From contig KV419400.1 of NCBI GenBank assembly GCA_001630475.1, forward strand, positions 186,940 through 250,939: a DNA stretch of 64,000 bases. Direction: 5' to 3'. Shown here one piece after another: positions 25,228 to 35,341 of the stretch (position 1 is its first letter; each line of letters starts with the position of its first letter). A program made the position numbers and the translations under genes. The stretch is from Sistotremastrum niveocremeum HHB9708. Its lineage: Eukaryota > Basidiomycota > Agaricomycetes > Sistotremastrales > Sistotremastraceae. The notes beneath the pieces were generated by a model, which was given only the letters and a program-made list of their open reading frames with translations, was not told where the DNA came from and did not search any database.

Positions 25228-26221
25228 ATGCCGCAAGTCAGATTCTTCTTGCCCGAGGACATTATTACCCCGCCCCCAAGCCCAGAAATACCAGCTCCTC
25301 CCCCAACACCGTCCTCAGATGATGAGACTCTCTACGAGTATGATTCGCGGTTCCCGACCCTGGCCTTCGGTCATGCCGAACACCGCGGACCATGGGACAC
25401 CCGTATGAGCCCTCCTCAGGACAAAACCTGTTACATGCCAATATTCATGGCACTGGCAGTTTCAACCGGTTTCATTGCTTGGGCCGGGATTATGCGTCCG
25501 CCGGTGGTCGCCGTACTATACCTTCTCCTGTTCGTCATCAACATGACATATGTGGGTAGTCTCCGCCAGAACGATTCGTCGACTGGAGGTTGATCTGCTT
25601 TTTACTAGCTATTTTCGTGGAGGAGCTTTTACAGATATAAGATCATTCAGAATTTCCGTGACCTCGGCGACCTCCTGATCACCGATCTCGAAACTCTCGA
25701 ATCTAGAAATAGGCTGCTGTTCCAGCGGCGCCTTGCCGATTTACATACGTAAGTCATAGTCGACTATTTATGGGAGCACGGTCAAATCTGTTTTTCCAGG
25801 AAATCCTCTTCTGTTCTGGCAGAGCTACTAGTCGGCCATAACAAGAGCTCTGTATTGGAATGGCTCTGGGCTTACCAAAGCGACGTAATCAAGATCCTGT
25901 CGCATGACCGAACTTGGAAGATGTTGACGAATGAATATACAGTAAATTACCCATAGTCCTCAGCGATAAGACTTATTCAGGTTGTCATTTCAGAAGATCC
26001 AAGACGACATGCGGGCGACTCGGATTGAGGAACGCCTGACAGATCTAGGATATTGCATTTACACGCTTCAATCGTCTATCCTCCAGTTGGAGCGAAATTT
26101 AACGGCGCAAATGTCTGACCACGACTGCCGTCCGCCCGCATATGTTGAAGTGCCCCCACATAGGCCTATTCCTCAATATGCCGAAGCCCTGCGACGTGCT
26201 GGTGCTGGAAGGATGATATGA
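25228..26221 (+). CDS. Orphan membrane protein with coiled coil
   Basis: Not recognised. From ATG 25228, exon 1 (MPQVRFFLPEDIITPPPSPE) carries a Pro-rich acidic head and then two adjacent hydrophobic helices (IFMALAVSTGFIAWAGI and VVAVLYLLLFVINMTYV). A 59-base intron starting GTGGGTAG joins it in frame to LFSWRSFYRYKIIQNFRDLG. Further exons read LLITDLETLESRNRLLFQRR, VLAELLVGHNKSSVLEWLWA and KIQDDMRATRIEERLTDLGY, which suggest amphipathic coiled coil, and the tail is Pro-rich. The total is about 235 residues. Architecture suggests a small membrane-anchored protein with a cytosolic coiled coil; the function is unknown. The exon chain is internally consistent, which supports a real gene. Confidence 0.6.
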
Positions 26222-27716
26222 CACTCGTCGTGATGAGTAAACAATGACATTGGTAGGCTTGCTGCCTCATGGGAAGCCTTCTCGTTGCTGAATATTGCCG
26301 TTCTCCCTTTCAGATCCCAGAGCCTGTCATCAAGACTTAATACCTGTTTTGGCGCGTCAAAAATCTCATCTCGAGATTCTTGACGATCGAGAACCTGTAT
26401 TAATTCGTTTGCATGACGTGCCCTCAGGCGCAATGTTTTCGTGAAGCTCCCATTTTCAATACTTCCAACCAAGAGTGGCAATCTCGCCACTACAACTGCT
26501 AGCCGAGGCATCATGAATATCTCTGACATTTTTCTTTCTCAGTATTTCTGGCTACGTCTGATCTTTGCGTCCTTTATCTTTCTTTCGATACTGTTTTCTC
26601 GCTTCCGTTCGCTCTGCTGCTCTTGTAACTCGACATCTTCGCTATTCGCTACCAGTTCCCAAATATAGAATGATTTGAACTCCGTCGTTTTGGCTGCAGG
26701 CTTTCAGCTCCGACTCGGACTTGTCGCATGGTGCGGAATCTATTGGAACGATAGCTGAGTCGCAGGATAAGCTCAAACCCGTCTTTGCTTTATCTAGCCC
26801 ACGTCTCAGGAACGAGAGATTGTGCACACCATATTGGTCGCCAAACTGTCGGCATCGCGCGTCATTTACTTTCCGCTTTAAGGGAGTCGGAATCGGAATC
26901 GGAATTAACTCAAAGTGGCCAGCCATTTGCACGCCCACCATCATTGGGAGTAGGCAACATACACGAGGCAGACAATAATTTGCTTTTTGTCCATAATTAA
27001 AGGGAAATGAAGCACCTTTGCATGGCCTTCGATGACAGTTGTGTTACATGTACCCCCATTTTTTCGCGTCTGGCAGCCTTCTACAAAGTTCCGCCCACTT
27101 CAGTGACTTCACAGCCCATTCTCGACCCCGTAGGTGACCTCTGTTCATCACTTCTCCGATACATACACCAGGATTCTCTCTTCATGGAAACTCTGCATCA
27201 GTTGAGGCACTCGAGCTTTACGACATCCTTCGAAATGCCCTGGTATTGCTATGGCAAGTCAATTGCAGCTGAGAATGAAAACCATATGAAACCTTGTTTC
27301 TGGGAAGAATCAGTGCATCCACTCGTAGAACATTGCTACTGGGGACTACTGTGTACCTAGAAAGAGGTATCCCCACTCACGTATATCTCTCAGAAGGAAT
27401 TTCTGGCATTCGATGATGTTCCCCGCAGCTCCCTTCGAGCTTACTCATCTTTGGCTATAACTCTGTTTGGTATACCATGAGCTGATGGCTACATGTTAGA
27501 GACACGCGATTGTTACACTTGATGGACCTGAGAAATGTCAGAAGATCAGTTGCTTTACCTGCTTCCCACTTCGACTGGGTATCGACGCACCCCTTTTCTA
27601 ACAATTCTTGATGACACGAAGTTCCTGGTGGTACGTTCTTATAATGCCTCACGTTCCACAGGTCTTGCTCATCAGAGACATGCGTCTGAAACGCAGTATC
27701 TTCCTTACCTCGAAAG
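26222..27716. other. Intergenic, one weak open frame
   Basis: About 1.5 kb. The only frame worth noting is plus-strand 27007-27360 (117 codons, ATG start, containing LAAFYKVPPTSVTSQPILDP); it has no recognisable domain. A short TCGGAA triplet repeat lies near 26885-26905. Minus-strand frames at 26173-26529 and 26642-26944 look like chance. Confidence 0.4.
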
Positions 27717-28747
27717 ATGAGCATCCTCCTCGACCCCCCGATGCAATTCGGCGGTGTCAGAAATGGAATGTCAAATTTCGCAGTCCAACTTCTTCACCAG
27801 GGGTAAGTGATCGGAACAATGATCACAGAGCAATATATAACGTAACTTTACCGACAGAACCTTTCTATACCGACGCCCAGACCCATCAAACAGCGGCTCA
27901 AGTCTCGTTACGAGGCGTGTATGTTGCGTTACAAAAACCTCTGGAAAAGGCTTCTGCGGGAAACGAGAGAGCTACCCTGGCTTCTTATTCTGGATCACGC
28001 GTTGGATATTGTCGCTACATTACCGTTACCGTTCTCCTCCACCGTATCCGTCATTTTGAAGAAGATTTTGGAATTGGTCAAGGTGCTATTCGTGTCCGAT
28101 CCTTGATGTGGATAAATGCTGAGTATAGTATGCATACAGGAACTCAAGGAACTAGAAACGAAGGTTCTGGACCTTGAGAAACTAAAACCTCCCTGGGCTC
28201 AAGAAGCGATGCCTGATCATTCATTCATCCCGGACTTTCAAGACGAGGTGTATTTGTACGTAAATCTGACGCGATGGTGACCACAATGATCCTTAATCAA
28301 GTTTCGTAGATATACGGAATGCTACCACCGTTTACAGGGTTGGAAAGCGCGGAAATTTCTTTACCGCAGTTGGGCCTACCGCAAAGCCAAAACAACCTAT
28401 GAAGAGCTAGTCTCTCACCGAGACAATTTGCAGAATATTGTGAGTTGTTTTCCCCCCTTCAATCCACTGGAAACTGACATATCTGCCCCCCAAGATTCAA
28501 CGCTTTCATCAGACGCAGGACGTCACCCAGCCCTCTCAAGTTTCTACCCTGCAACCGTTGCATACCCATGCCAGCGATCACCACATGTTTTGGTCCTTCT
28601 ACCTCCTTATGCACGCTTTGATTATGCTATCCGAAAATCTTTCCTTGTTGAATCAACCTCGTGAGTTTTCCCCCAAAGGCCAGATCACTCTAGCGGCATG
28701 CTGACATTGCCTTAGTGCATTTCTGTACGAACTTAAAATGTACATGA
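27717..28747 (+). CDS. Orphan coiled-coil/hydrophobic protein
   Basis: Not recognised. Exon 1 is 27717-27802 (MSILLDPPMQFGGVRNGMSN). A 78-base intron leads to 27881, and the join GPIKQRLKSRYEACMLRYKN keeps the frame. That exon ends ILKKILELVK at 28082, and the next starts at 28140 with ELKELETKVLDLEKLKPPWA. Later exons give TECYHRLQGWKARKFLYRSW, TTYEELVSHRDNLQN and IQRFHQTQDVTQPSQ. The total is about 230 residues with one hydrophobic segment (LDHALDIVATLPLPFSSTV) and helical charged stretches. The last intron would place the stop at 28747, inside the palindrome that starts at 28725; without that splice the stop is near 28703. A longer frame in another register (27608-28177) is less convincing. 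Confidence 0.5.
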
Positions 28748-28862
28748 GATATGCAACTGGATTCCCCGGGCCAACCCCCTGCCATCCCCAATTTCGGGTA
28801 TGACTAAGCAGGGGTGGCCAGGGGAACCCAGTTGCATGCGGTGTACATTTTAACTTGTACGA
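28725..28862. repeat. Imperfect palindrome, arms about 50 bases
   Basis: The left arm (28725-28779) and the reverse complement of the right arm (28811-28862) share TTAAAATGTACA, ATGCAACTGG, TTCCCC and GGCCA/CCCC blocks, with a few mismatches and one-base gaps and a loop of about 30 bases. Its structure fits a MITE-like or foldback element, or a strong RNA hairpin at the 3' end of the preceding gene. Confidence 0.7.
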
Positions 28863-28880
28863 GGAGGAATCCATAAAGTT

Positions 28881-28992
28881 AAATGGGGCGACGGCGGAGT
28901 GTCAGATATGAGTCAGACATGAGGCGGTGGAGTGGCAGCAGATATGAGGCTCGTGTCTGACTCATATCTGACACTCCGCCGCCGCCCCATTT
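28881..28992. repeat. Near-perfect palindrome, 43-base arms
   Basis: Left arm 28881-28923 and right arm 28950-28992 match at 41 of 43 positions when one is reverse complemented (ends AAATGGGGCG / CGCCCCATTT). The 26-base loop itself contains a third, partial copy of the arm (GCGGTGGAGTGGCAGCAGAT against GCGGAGTGTCAGAT). It lies only 18 bases from the previous palindrome, between two convergent genes. Confidence 0.85.
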
Positions 28993-29217
28993 GAATATTT
29001 CCAGCCATGCCTGGTATTGAATACCCCTGAACCAACTTTCGTTGGAATTGCGTCTTTAGAGTACTGTCTGGGTTCATCCCAGGTCCTGTGGCAAACTGCC
29101 GCTTTTTTGTTTTGGAAACACTATATGCCTCTTCATGTTGTATGACTATGTTAGATACGGTATTCATTATATGGCTACATGTCGACAGAACAATATATGC
29201 AGTATGCTCTCGATCGA

Positions 29218-32200
29218 TCACACGCGATGCTTTTTGAAGGCAGCCTCAACATCTTGAGAAGTATAGTCAAGCCCAACCCCGCTGTCCGGATAACACTGGG
29301 AGATTAGGCTCGAAAATCGGCTAGTGTTCTTCAACAGCTCCTCTTCACATGCTTTCCAGACACCCACGAAGGTACTCCCCGGTATGATAGACCCCCCTTC
29401 TTCGCCAGGGGTGCTCGAAGATGTTTCGGAGAAATGCTTATCGATTCGCTTATAGAGTGAGTCGACGTGTCGCTTGACGTCTTTTGAGCTGAATTCTTTG
29501 ACTACTTTCTTCAGTGCCGAACGATTATAGCTGCCACTATTGGCAACTTCCGAAGGAGCAGTCGTTTGAAGTAATCGTTCAACGCCCTCAAAGTAGTCCT
29601 AATACTCGATTCAGCATATGATGTTGTGATACCCAGAACACCTACAAATAATTTGGCGAAGGGGCGACGTAGCACGAGTTTGATGTAAGCGTCAAGATTT
29701 TCCTCATACGTTCGCTCCGCTCTTTTATTGAATGGAACCATCGAGACAAGTTCCTGCACGTCGGACTCGGTGAGGAAGAAATGCATGTTTTCTGTTCTTG
29801 GTCAGCCTTGATTCACAAAAGGAGAGAGGTTGCTCACCGATGAGGATGACATGAAAATTTAGTTGACCCTTGTCTTCACCTTCGCCGTCCATCTTGGCCA
29901 TTTGTTGAAGAGCCTCGAACATGGCATGAATGATCTTCTCATAGGCGGCATCAACGCTCGTTCGGACTTCTAACGAATTGGAGCCAATGAGCTGATCCTC
30001 CACCCGATGTACGTATATCTGGATCCTGAATCAGAGGGTTCCGACTTTGCAACAGAATTGCGTACCGGAAAGTATTTAATGAAGTGTGCCACACCTTTGC
30101 GTTTCTTCGTGGTCAATTTAGTGTCTTCCACGGCCTTGATTTGCTCGTCCTACTCTACTTCGTCAGACAACCTCGATAGCGATAAATTCAAATCACGCAC
30201 TACGTGACGATCATAAAGGCTCTTCAGCCTAGTATGTTGCTTCTCTAGCACGCGCAAAAGGAAGTTATTGCCACGTTCCTCGGCATCTATGACAAAGCGT
30301 TCGATACAGGCCAACATCCCGACGATTTGGCTATGACGTAATCACGATGAGTAATGACTGTAGACTGAAGTCGGGCTTACATGCTATCGCGCCGGAGAGC
30401 CCCATCTATCCACTGCTTTAATTCGTTCGGCAGGAACCCAAATATGAGATCCATAGCGCCTCGAATGAGCTTTGATGTCGTCGCACTGAGACCGGCGGCC
30501 CTGGCAGCCTGCCTTCGATAATAGTTTTCGAGATTCGCATAATCAGCGAACGTCAGGCCGGCATCATTGATTTGGAGGAAGTCTGCAATGAACTCCTCCT
30601 CATGATATATCTGTGGAGCGATTTGTTCAAGAACTTTCCCCAATGCCTGCGGCAGATGAGTTGAGTAAGATCGCCGTATCGAAAAATGATCGCTCGTACT
30701 TCGTAGCCTCTGAGTTCTCCATCGCCAACTTTGTCCTTGTCCCTATCCTTGCGACTCTCTAGAGGGGAACGGACAATTGTCCCCGCTCGTCGGATGGCGC
30801 TGGGTTTGATGCCTGAAGATGTGGCGACACTGAAGTCTACGATGACCGATCATATGAATATCTTGCCGAACGTTTCTATGAAAGTACAAACTTTGGCTAA
30901 CTTCATCATCCGAAGCTTTCTTGATCAGAGACACGTAGGCCATTAACATGGCTTTGATTTGCTTGCTGTGAAGCTCACTGATTGTAGAAAAGTAGACCTG
31001 GGCGAAAATCGTTGGGGTTCTCGGCTAGGCTTTTCAAAGAGGATACTTACTGCACAAACTTTGCCATAGCGCTCTTCATCCATATCTTTGAGATACAACA
31101 TTAAACCAGAGTACTGGCCAAGATATGCCTCCATGATTTCGTGTCGAGCGAGCGTTAAACTCTGAGCCAGTGATATGGTCGACTTGCTGCCGATCTTTTC
31201 ATTGAGAACGCGATCAGCCTAGTATGCACTATGGAGTCAGAGGTCCCGGTATATAAAAGATATAGTAATACCTGAACGCTGAACATGATTTTGAGGAAGT
31301 CGAATAATCGTTGACAGAACTGAGTGTTATGGGTCCTGTATTCCTGCAGTCGTTCCATGGTGGCAGCCATGTCTAGCACCCATATTCGTATCAATGCGCG
31401 GGCGCAAGAATCTCACTAGACAGCTCACCAGTATCTCGACTAGCTTGAAGGGCTTTGTATAGTTCCGCAGCCGCACTCTCCAGCCGAGCGATGCCCTCCG
31501 GGATGTCCAACTTCTCCATTTTCAGAGCCATTAATGCATTGCGGTCGACATCCACAGTTTCCTAAAATGACATATATCATATATTACACCGCATCGGGAT
31601 GACACCTACCAGCAATCTGTTAAGCTCTCCTAAGAGAGCCCTTTGATTTTGCGTCTGAACCTGCAAACCACGATTCTGGGATTGAATATGGGAAATATCA
31701 TCGCCGACAGCCTAAGGAAATGTCAATAAAGTTCATGTACCTCCTGAAAGAACTCACGTTGAGATGTATTTTATAAGATTGCACCATCTGATCCATCGAA
31801 TCGAGATCTTTAAGGGCATCATCGACATATTTGAGCACATGAAGTATACGATCGTCGGACTCAATGAAGGAATGGATGTTCGCCTGTGAAATTGTCTCAG
31901 CAACGTAAGACTTCACAGTTCTCAGAACTTACCTTTTCCAATGCCATCAACTCATCGTGCAACATAGCCTCAATCTGGTCGGCTGCCGATCTTCCCCGAG
32001 TATAGTTCATCTCCGTCCACTCATATCCGTCAAGCATATCTTCCACATCCGCTAACGTCGCAGCCGTCCCATCTCCATCGAATCCAAATTCATTATCAGG
32101 GAACGATTCATTTCGTGTAAGAAGTCTGTCAGCGGAAGCGCTATTAGCAGGATCGAAGAATGACACCCGGGCGTTGGCGTCTTTCTTGATCGGTTCGGCG

Positions 32201-33493
32201 GGCTTAGGGATGTATTCTGGGGAAGGGGGCCTCGTTTGTGCTCGGGGAGTTTGGAGGGGGCTGGAACGCTTGACGGAAGAGGGTTGAGAAGAAGGACCTG
32301 ATGCAGAAGGAGAGGGAGTACGAGTACGAGGAGACTTGCGTCCGTTTCTCGGGGCTGGTGAGCCTGAGCGGGGAACGTCCAGGGAAGGTCGACCCTGAGG
32401 TTCATCCCGTATCGTGTCTTGTGGAGATCGGGTGTCGTAAGCGTCTTCAAATCGCGACGAAGGGGCAGCAGAACGAGGTGATGAGGCGGATGTCACGACT
32501 GAGGGAAGGGTCGAGGATGATTCGGAATTTCTGAGCCCAGAAGAAGGTGGTGGTCTATTCGCAGCTCGCGCACGAAGTGTAGGCGAGCCAGTTGCTGACG
32601 TAGGCGTAGGGGATGGTGAAGCCATGTTCATCCTAGCGCCAATGGGGCCGAATTCCGCGGGTGATGTTGGTCGGTAAGAAGATTGAGCTGTTGAGGGAGT
32701 AGGGGGTGCACGAGGCGACGGTTGTGCCGGAACAGGGGCAGGAGAAATGAGTGGTCTTCGACTAGGGGTACTGGGAGAACTAGGCATGGCGGTTCCCGTT
32801 GAACTCGCCTGCGAGGATGTTCTTGAGTGGCCTATACCTCTGCCAGGAATTGTGGATCCATTTTGAGCTGGACTTCGAGGGGAAGCAGCAGGGACTTGAT
32901 GTCAAACTGTTAGGCATTGCATGGAGAAAGAAAGAGGGTTGAGATGACGTACGGCGTGGCTCTTCAACTATATTTCCGACCACATTGAGAGGTGCGCCTC
33001 TGGTGAGGTCTCTGAAGGTCCTGATCAAGGTGTTGACAAAGTGGACCTGTTCCTTGGAATTCTCGGTATCCCATCGATAGGTTCGGTTCAGCGTGATATT
33101 GAACGCCGCGGGCTGTCTAGCCGTCAACAATAGAGCCGAACAAAGACAGGCAGACATACACTCAAGACTTCCACTCCCCGCAAACCGTCCAAGTCCCACG
33201 ATTTTCCGATAGAAAATGAGCCTCCAGTATTAATCTTCGTCTTATAGATCTTTCCTCTGCCTTCGCCGTCCTCTGGTTTCATGTGACGCAGTCAGCGCCT
33301 TTGTTGTGAGTGGTGTGTGAAGAAATGCTGACGGACGTGCAAGAACAATGAATCGAGGTTTCCTTCCTCCTTGCTCGTCGTCTTCCCAGATTTTCACGTG
33401 CGATAAATACGTTCCGTTCGGCACGCCACGAGAGGCCTCTCGAGAGAACAATGAGGCATTGATTCGTTGGCGTATATCCATGAGTTCAGTCAT
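29218..33493 (-). CDS. SEC3: Exocyst complex subunit Sec3
   Basis: Sec3 marks sites of polarised exocytosis and tethers vesicles through the eight-subunit exocyst. The product is about 1,170 residues. The N-terminus from ATG 33493 (MTELMDIRQRINASLFSREA, then NGTYLSHVKIWEDDEQGGRK) matches the phosphoinositide- and Rho-binding PH-like domain of fungal Sec3. A long Ser/Pro-rich disordered region (about 32000-32780) separates it from the conserved helical body, which starts at LADVEDMLDGYEWTEMNYTR and continues with SFIESDDRILHVLKYVDDAL and LDSMDQMVQSYKIHLN. The C-terminal exons include VVKEFSSKDVKRHVDSLYKR, and the protein ends FKKHRV. Exons are short and introns frequent. Assignment is firm; individual exon borders are approximate. 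Confidence 0.9.
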
Positions 33494-33776
33494 CAGAGGG
33501 GTCGTAAATGATATGGACGAGTAAATGAAATATTAAGATAGACCACTGGTCGCAACTTAGGCCCTTCACACAGAAATTGGAGACGGTTGTGAGGAACGGA
33601 GTTGGCCCCAGCTGATGCCGAGCTGCTTGTACTTGTGTTGCAAGAGCTTCATACAGGACCCTGAATTTGTTGTCGTCTGAAATGGGTATAACTTGGAATT
33701 ATTTAACGACACTAATCATACATCCTACTGCAAATCGACACGACGAGAGTAGTAATTGGTACAGAGTCAGAAACAT
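33486..33776 (-). CDS. Tentative small frame between two minus-strand genes
   Basis: From ATG 33776 a hydrophobic start (MFLTLYQLLLSSCRFAVG) splices over a 45-base GTATGA...CAG intron into YDNKFRVLYEALATQVQAAR and TPFLTTVSNFC, ending at a stop that overlaps the SEC3 start codon region. The codon usage looks real, but the product is unrecognised and the overlap with SEC3 is suspicious. It could instead be the 3' part of a transcript whose start I cannot find, or an alternative SEC3 leader. Confidence 0.28.
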
Positions 33777-33851
33777 CCGAACGTATTCAACGAAATTGGC
33801 TTGAAAATATGAGCTCGGACAATTAGTCGGGCTCAAACTTTGAAAGCATGT

Positions 33852-34762
33852 TCAAGAATCACAAGCGTGCCAGTTCAATCCACGCAAAGCCTTCTTGGAA
33901 GCATCCAAACGAGCTGCTTGTTTGCTCTGACCATGACCATGGAATGTGTGACCCTCAACTAATCAATGGGTTATGAGACCGTCTACCACTGATCGATATA
34001 GCATACCAGATAGAAGTGTAATCCATATGGAGGGAGGTGCCTGGTCATCCCATCGCAGGACGACCTTCTTTGCCGCAGCTTTTTTAAAGAGTAGACTGAT
34101 CTCGTTATGAGGAACGGGAGAGCCAGGTTCGTGCGATGGATTTTCAGAGTAAGACTCCGGTGTCGTATCATGAGGATACTTCACCGACGGTGCAGTGGTC
34201 TCTGGAATGGAGGAAGGGGGTAGAACGTCCAGTATGTCGGCAACCCATTTGCAGAGGGCCTCTGAGCCATATTGGAGATGAACGGCGCCGAAATACGCCT
34301 CCATCAATGTCGCTCTAACACGTTCGCTGGGGTCAACTTGCAATGAAGTTGCACCAGAGGCGGTTTGCAGATTGCGAATCAGGCCGTACTGGTCCGCCCA
34401 TCTAGCGAGTTGTTCGTTGCTTACGATTCGACTTCGCCGGATCTGTAGGAGCATGATGCAAACTCTCGACCACAGAGGAAATTCAAGCATACGGATAATT
34501 CGCCTTTGGTGTCTCTAGGATGTTTTTGAAACAGATAATCCGTCACGCAGGCCTCCAAAGCAGCATCTCCCAACACAGCAAGGCGTTGATGAGCATTAGG
34601 TAGTTGATCGATAGATAACGCGGTGTTAGCGCCAGAGACGCTTGCATGGGTGAACACTTCACTGTGAAGCTTCTCGGGCAGCTTGAGTAGAGGTGGCAGA
34701 GTAGAGATATATCTTGGTCCGTAACGAAGCCCTACACGTTGAAGTACTATTCGGTGGAACAT
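33852..34762 (-). CDS. RNase III-like/dsRBM protein, paralog 1
   Basis: About 260 residues: a basic N-terminus (MFHRIVLQRVGLRYGPRYIS, with no acidic residue, possibly a mitochondrial presequence), an RNase III fold and a C-terminal dsRNA-binding motif. The RNase III start reads VFTHASV. The signature is QRLAVLGDAAL, where the first catalytic Glu is Ala but the GD aspartate is kept. The second site reads RATLMEAYFGAVH, keeping the Glu but not the Asp. Introns fall in phase 0 after GELS, before IRRSRIVSNEQLARWADQYG, and in phase 1 inside the dsRBM, before VEGHTFHGHGQSKQAARLDA. Both positions are shared with the three paralogs at 45.0-49.6 kb. Two of the four metal-binding acids remain, so cleavage activity is doubtful. 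Function is unknown. Confidence 0.82.
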
Positions 34763-35341
34763 GGCAGTGTATAGAGGAACTTGTTAGGATATGGCACGAG
34801 TGCAGCCATCGCAGGGCTTGGGCAGAACATTGACACGCAGAAGCAAACAAGACGGACGGCAATAGAATAAATTGATTGGATATGGACTATGGTTAGGGTT
34901 AGGACTACGTAGATGCCAAAAAAAGAGGGCAGGTTAGCCCGAGGGGCCAATCCTGCACAGGAAAATATTTAGACGGTGCATGAGGGGTTTCCCCATACAT
35001 GTCACAGCTCCTCCGCTATGGAACAGGGTCGCCGTGCTATGCGGAGTTTCCATGACACATATACCCAATTACGTGAAGGGGTACATGCCATCAAGGTAAG
35101 TATGAAGAAATGCTATACACATCCAAGAGCCTTATATACCCCAGCATCGTGCACGGGCCATGTCTTACACGTGAGAGCAATATTCTTTCAAGTTCTGGAG
35201 CACTCGGCACCTCGGCGAGCGTTAAGACCGTTACATCCGACATGCTCGATCGCGTAAACGACGCGACACCCTGTGACATGTGTGATTGTCGCGTCTTCTT
35301 TCCTTTCCATTCGAGCCCACAGCCTTAAACAGGCAGTTTCG
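34763..35341. other. Divergent intergenic region with possible upstream exon
   Basis: A TATATAAG sequence lies on the minus strand at 35131-35138, about 370 bases ahead of the RNase III-like start. On the plus strand an ATG at 35020 opens MEQGRRAMRSFHDTYTQLRE and meets a good GTAAGT donor near 35096. An acceptor at about 35333 would join it in frame to the remodeler gene, so this may be its true first exon. Confidence 0.4.
35131..35138 (-). promoter_or_regulatory. TATA-box-like sequence
   Basis: Reads TATATAAG on the minus strand, inside the divergent region upstream of RNase III-like paralog 1. The distance to its start codon is about 370 bases, so a long leader or leader intron would be needed. 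Confidence 0.3.

Noticed and set aside
26173-26529. 118-codon minus-strand frame
   Set aside because: Overlaps the last exon of the membrane-protein gene in antisense; no domain.
27608-28177. 189-codon plus-strand frame over the orphan coiled-coil gene
   Set aside because: The competing frame continues across several introns with coherent helical sequence, while this one stops without a partner exon.
33852-34762. Assignment of paralog 1 as mitochondrial ribosomal protein mL44
   Set aside because: Its signature region does not resemble the mL44 family pattern I know (G-N-S-L-L type), and the shared introns tie it to the other three genes.
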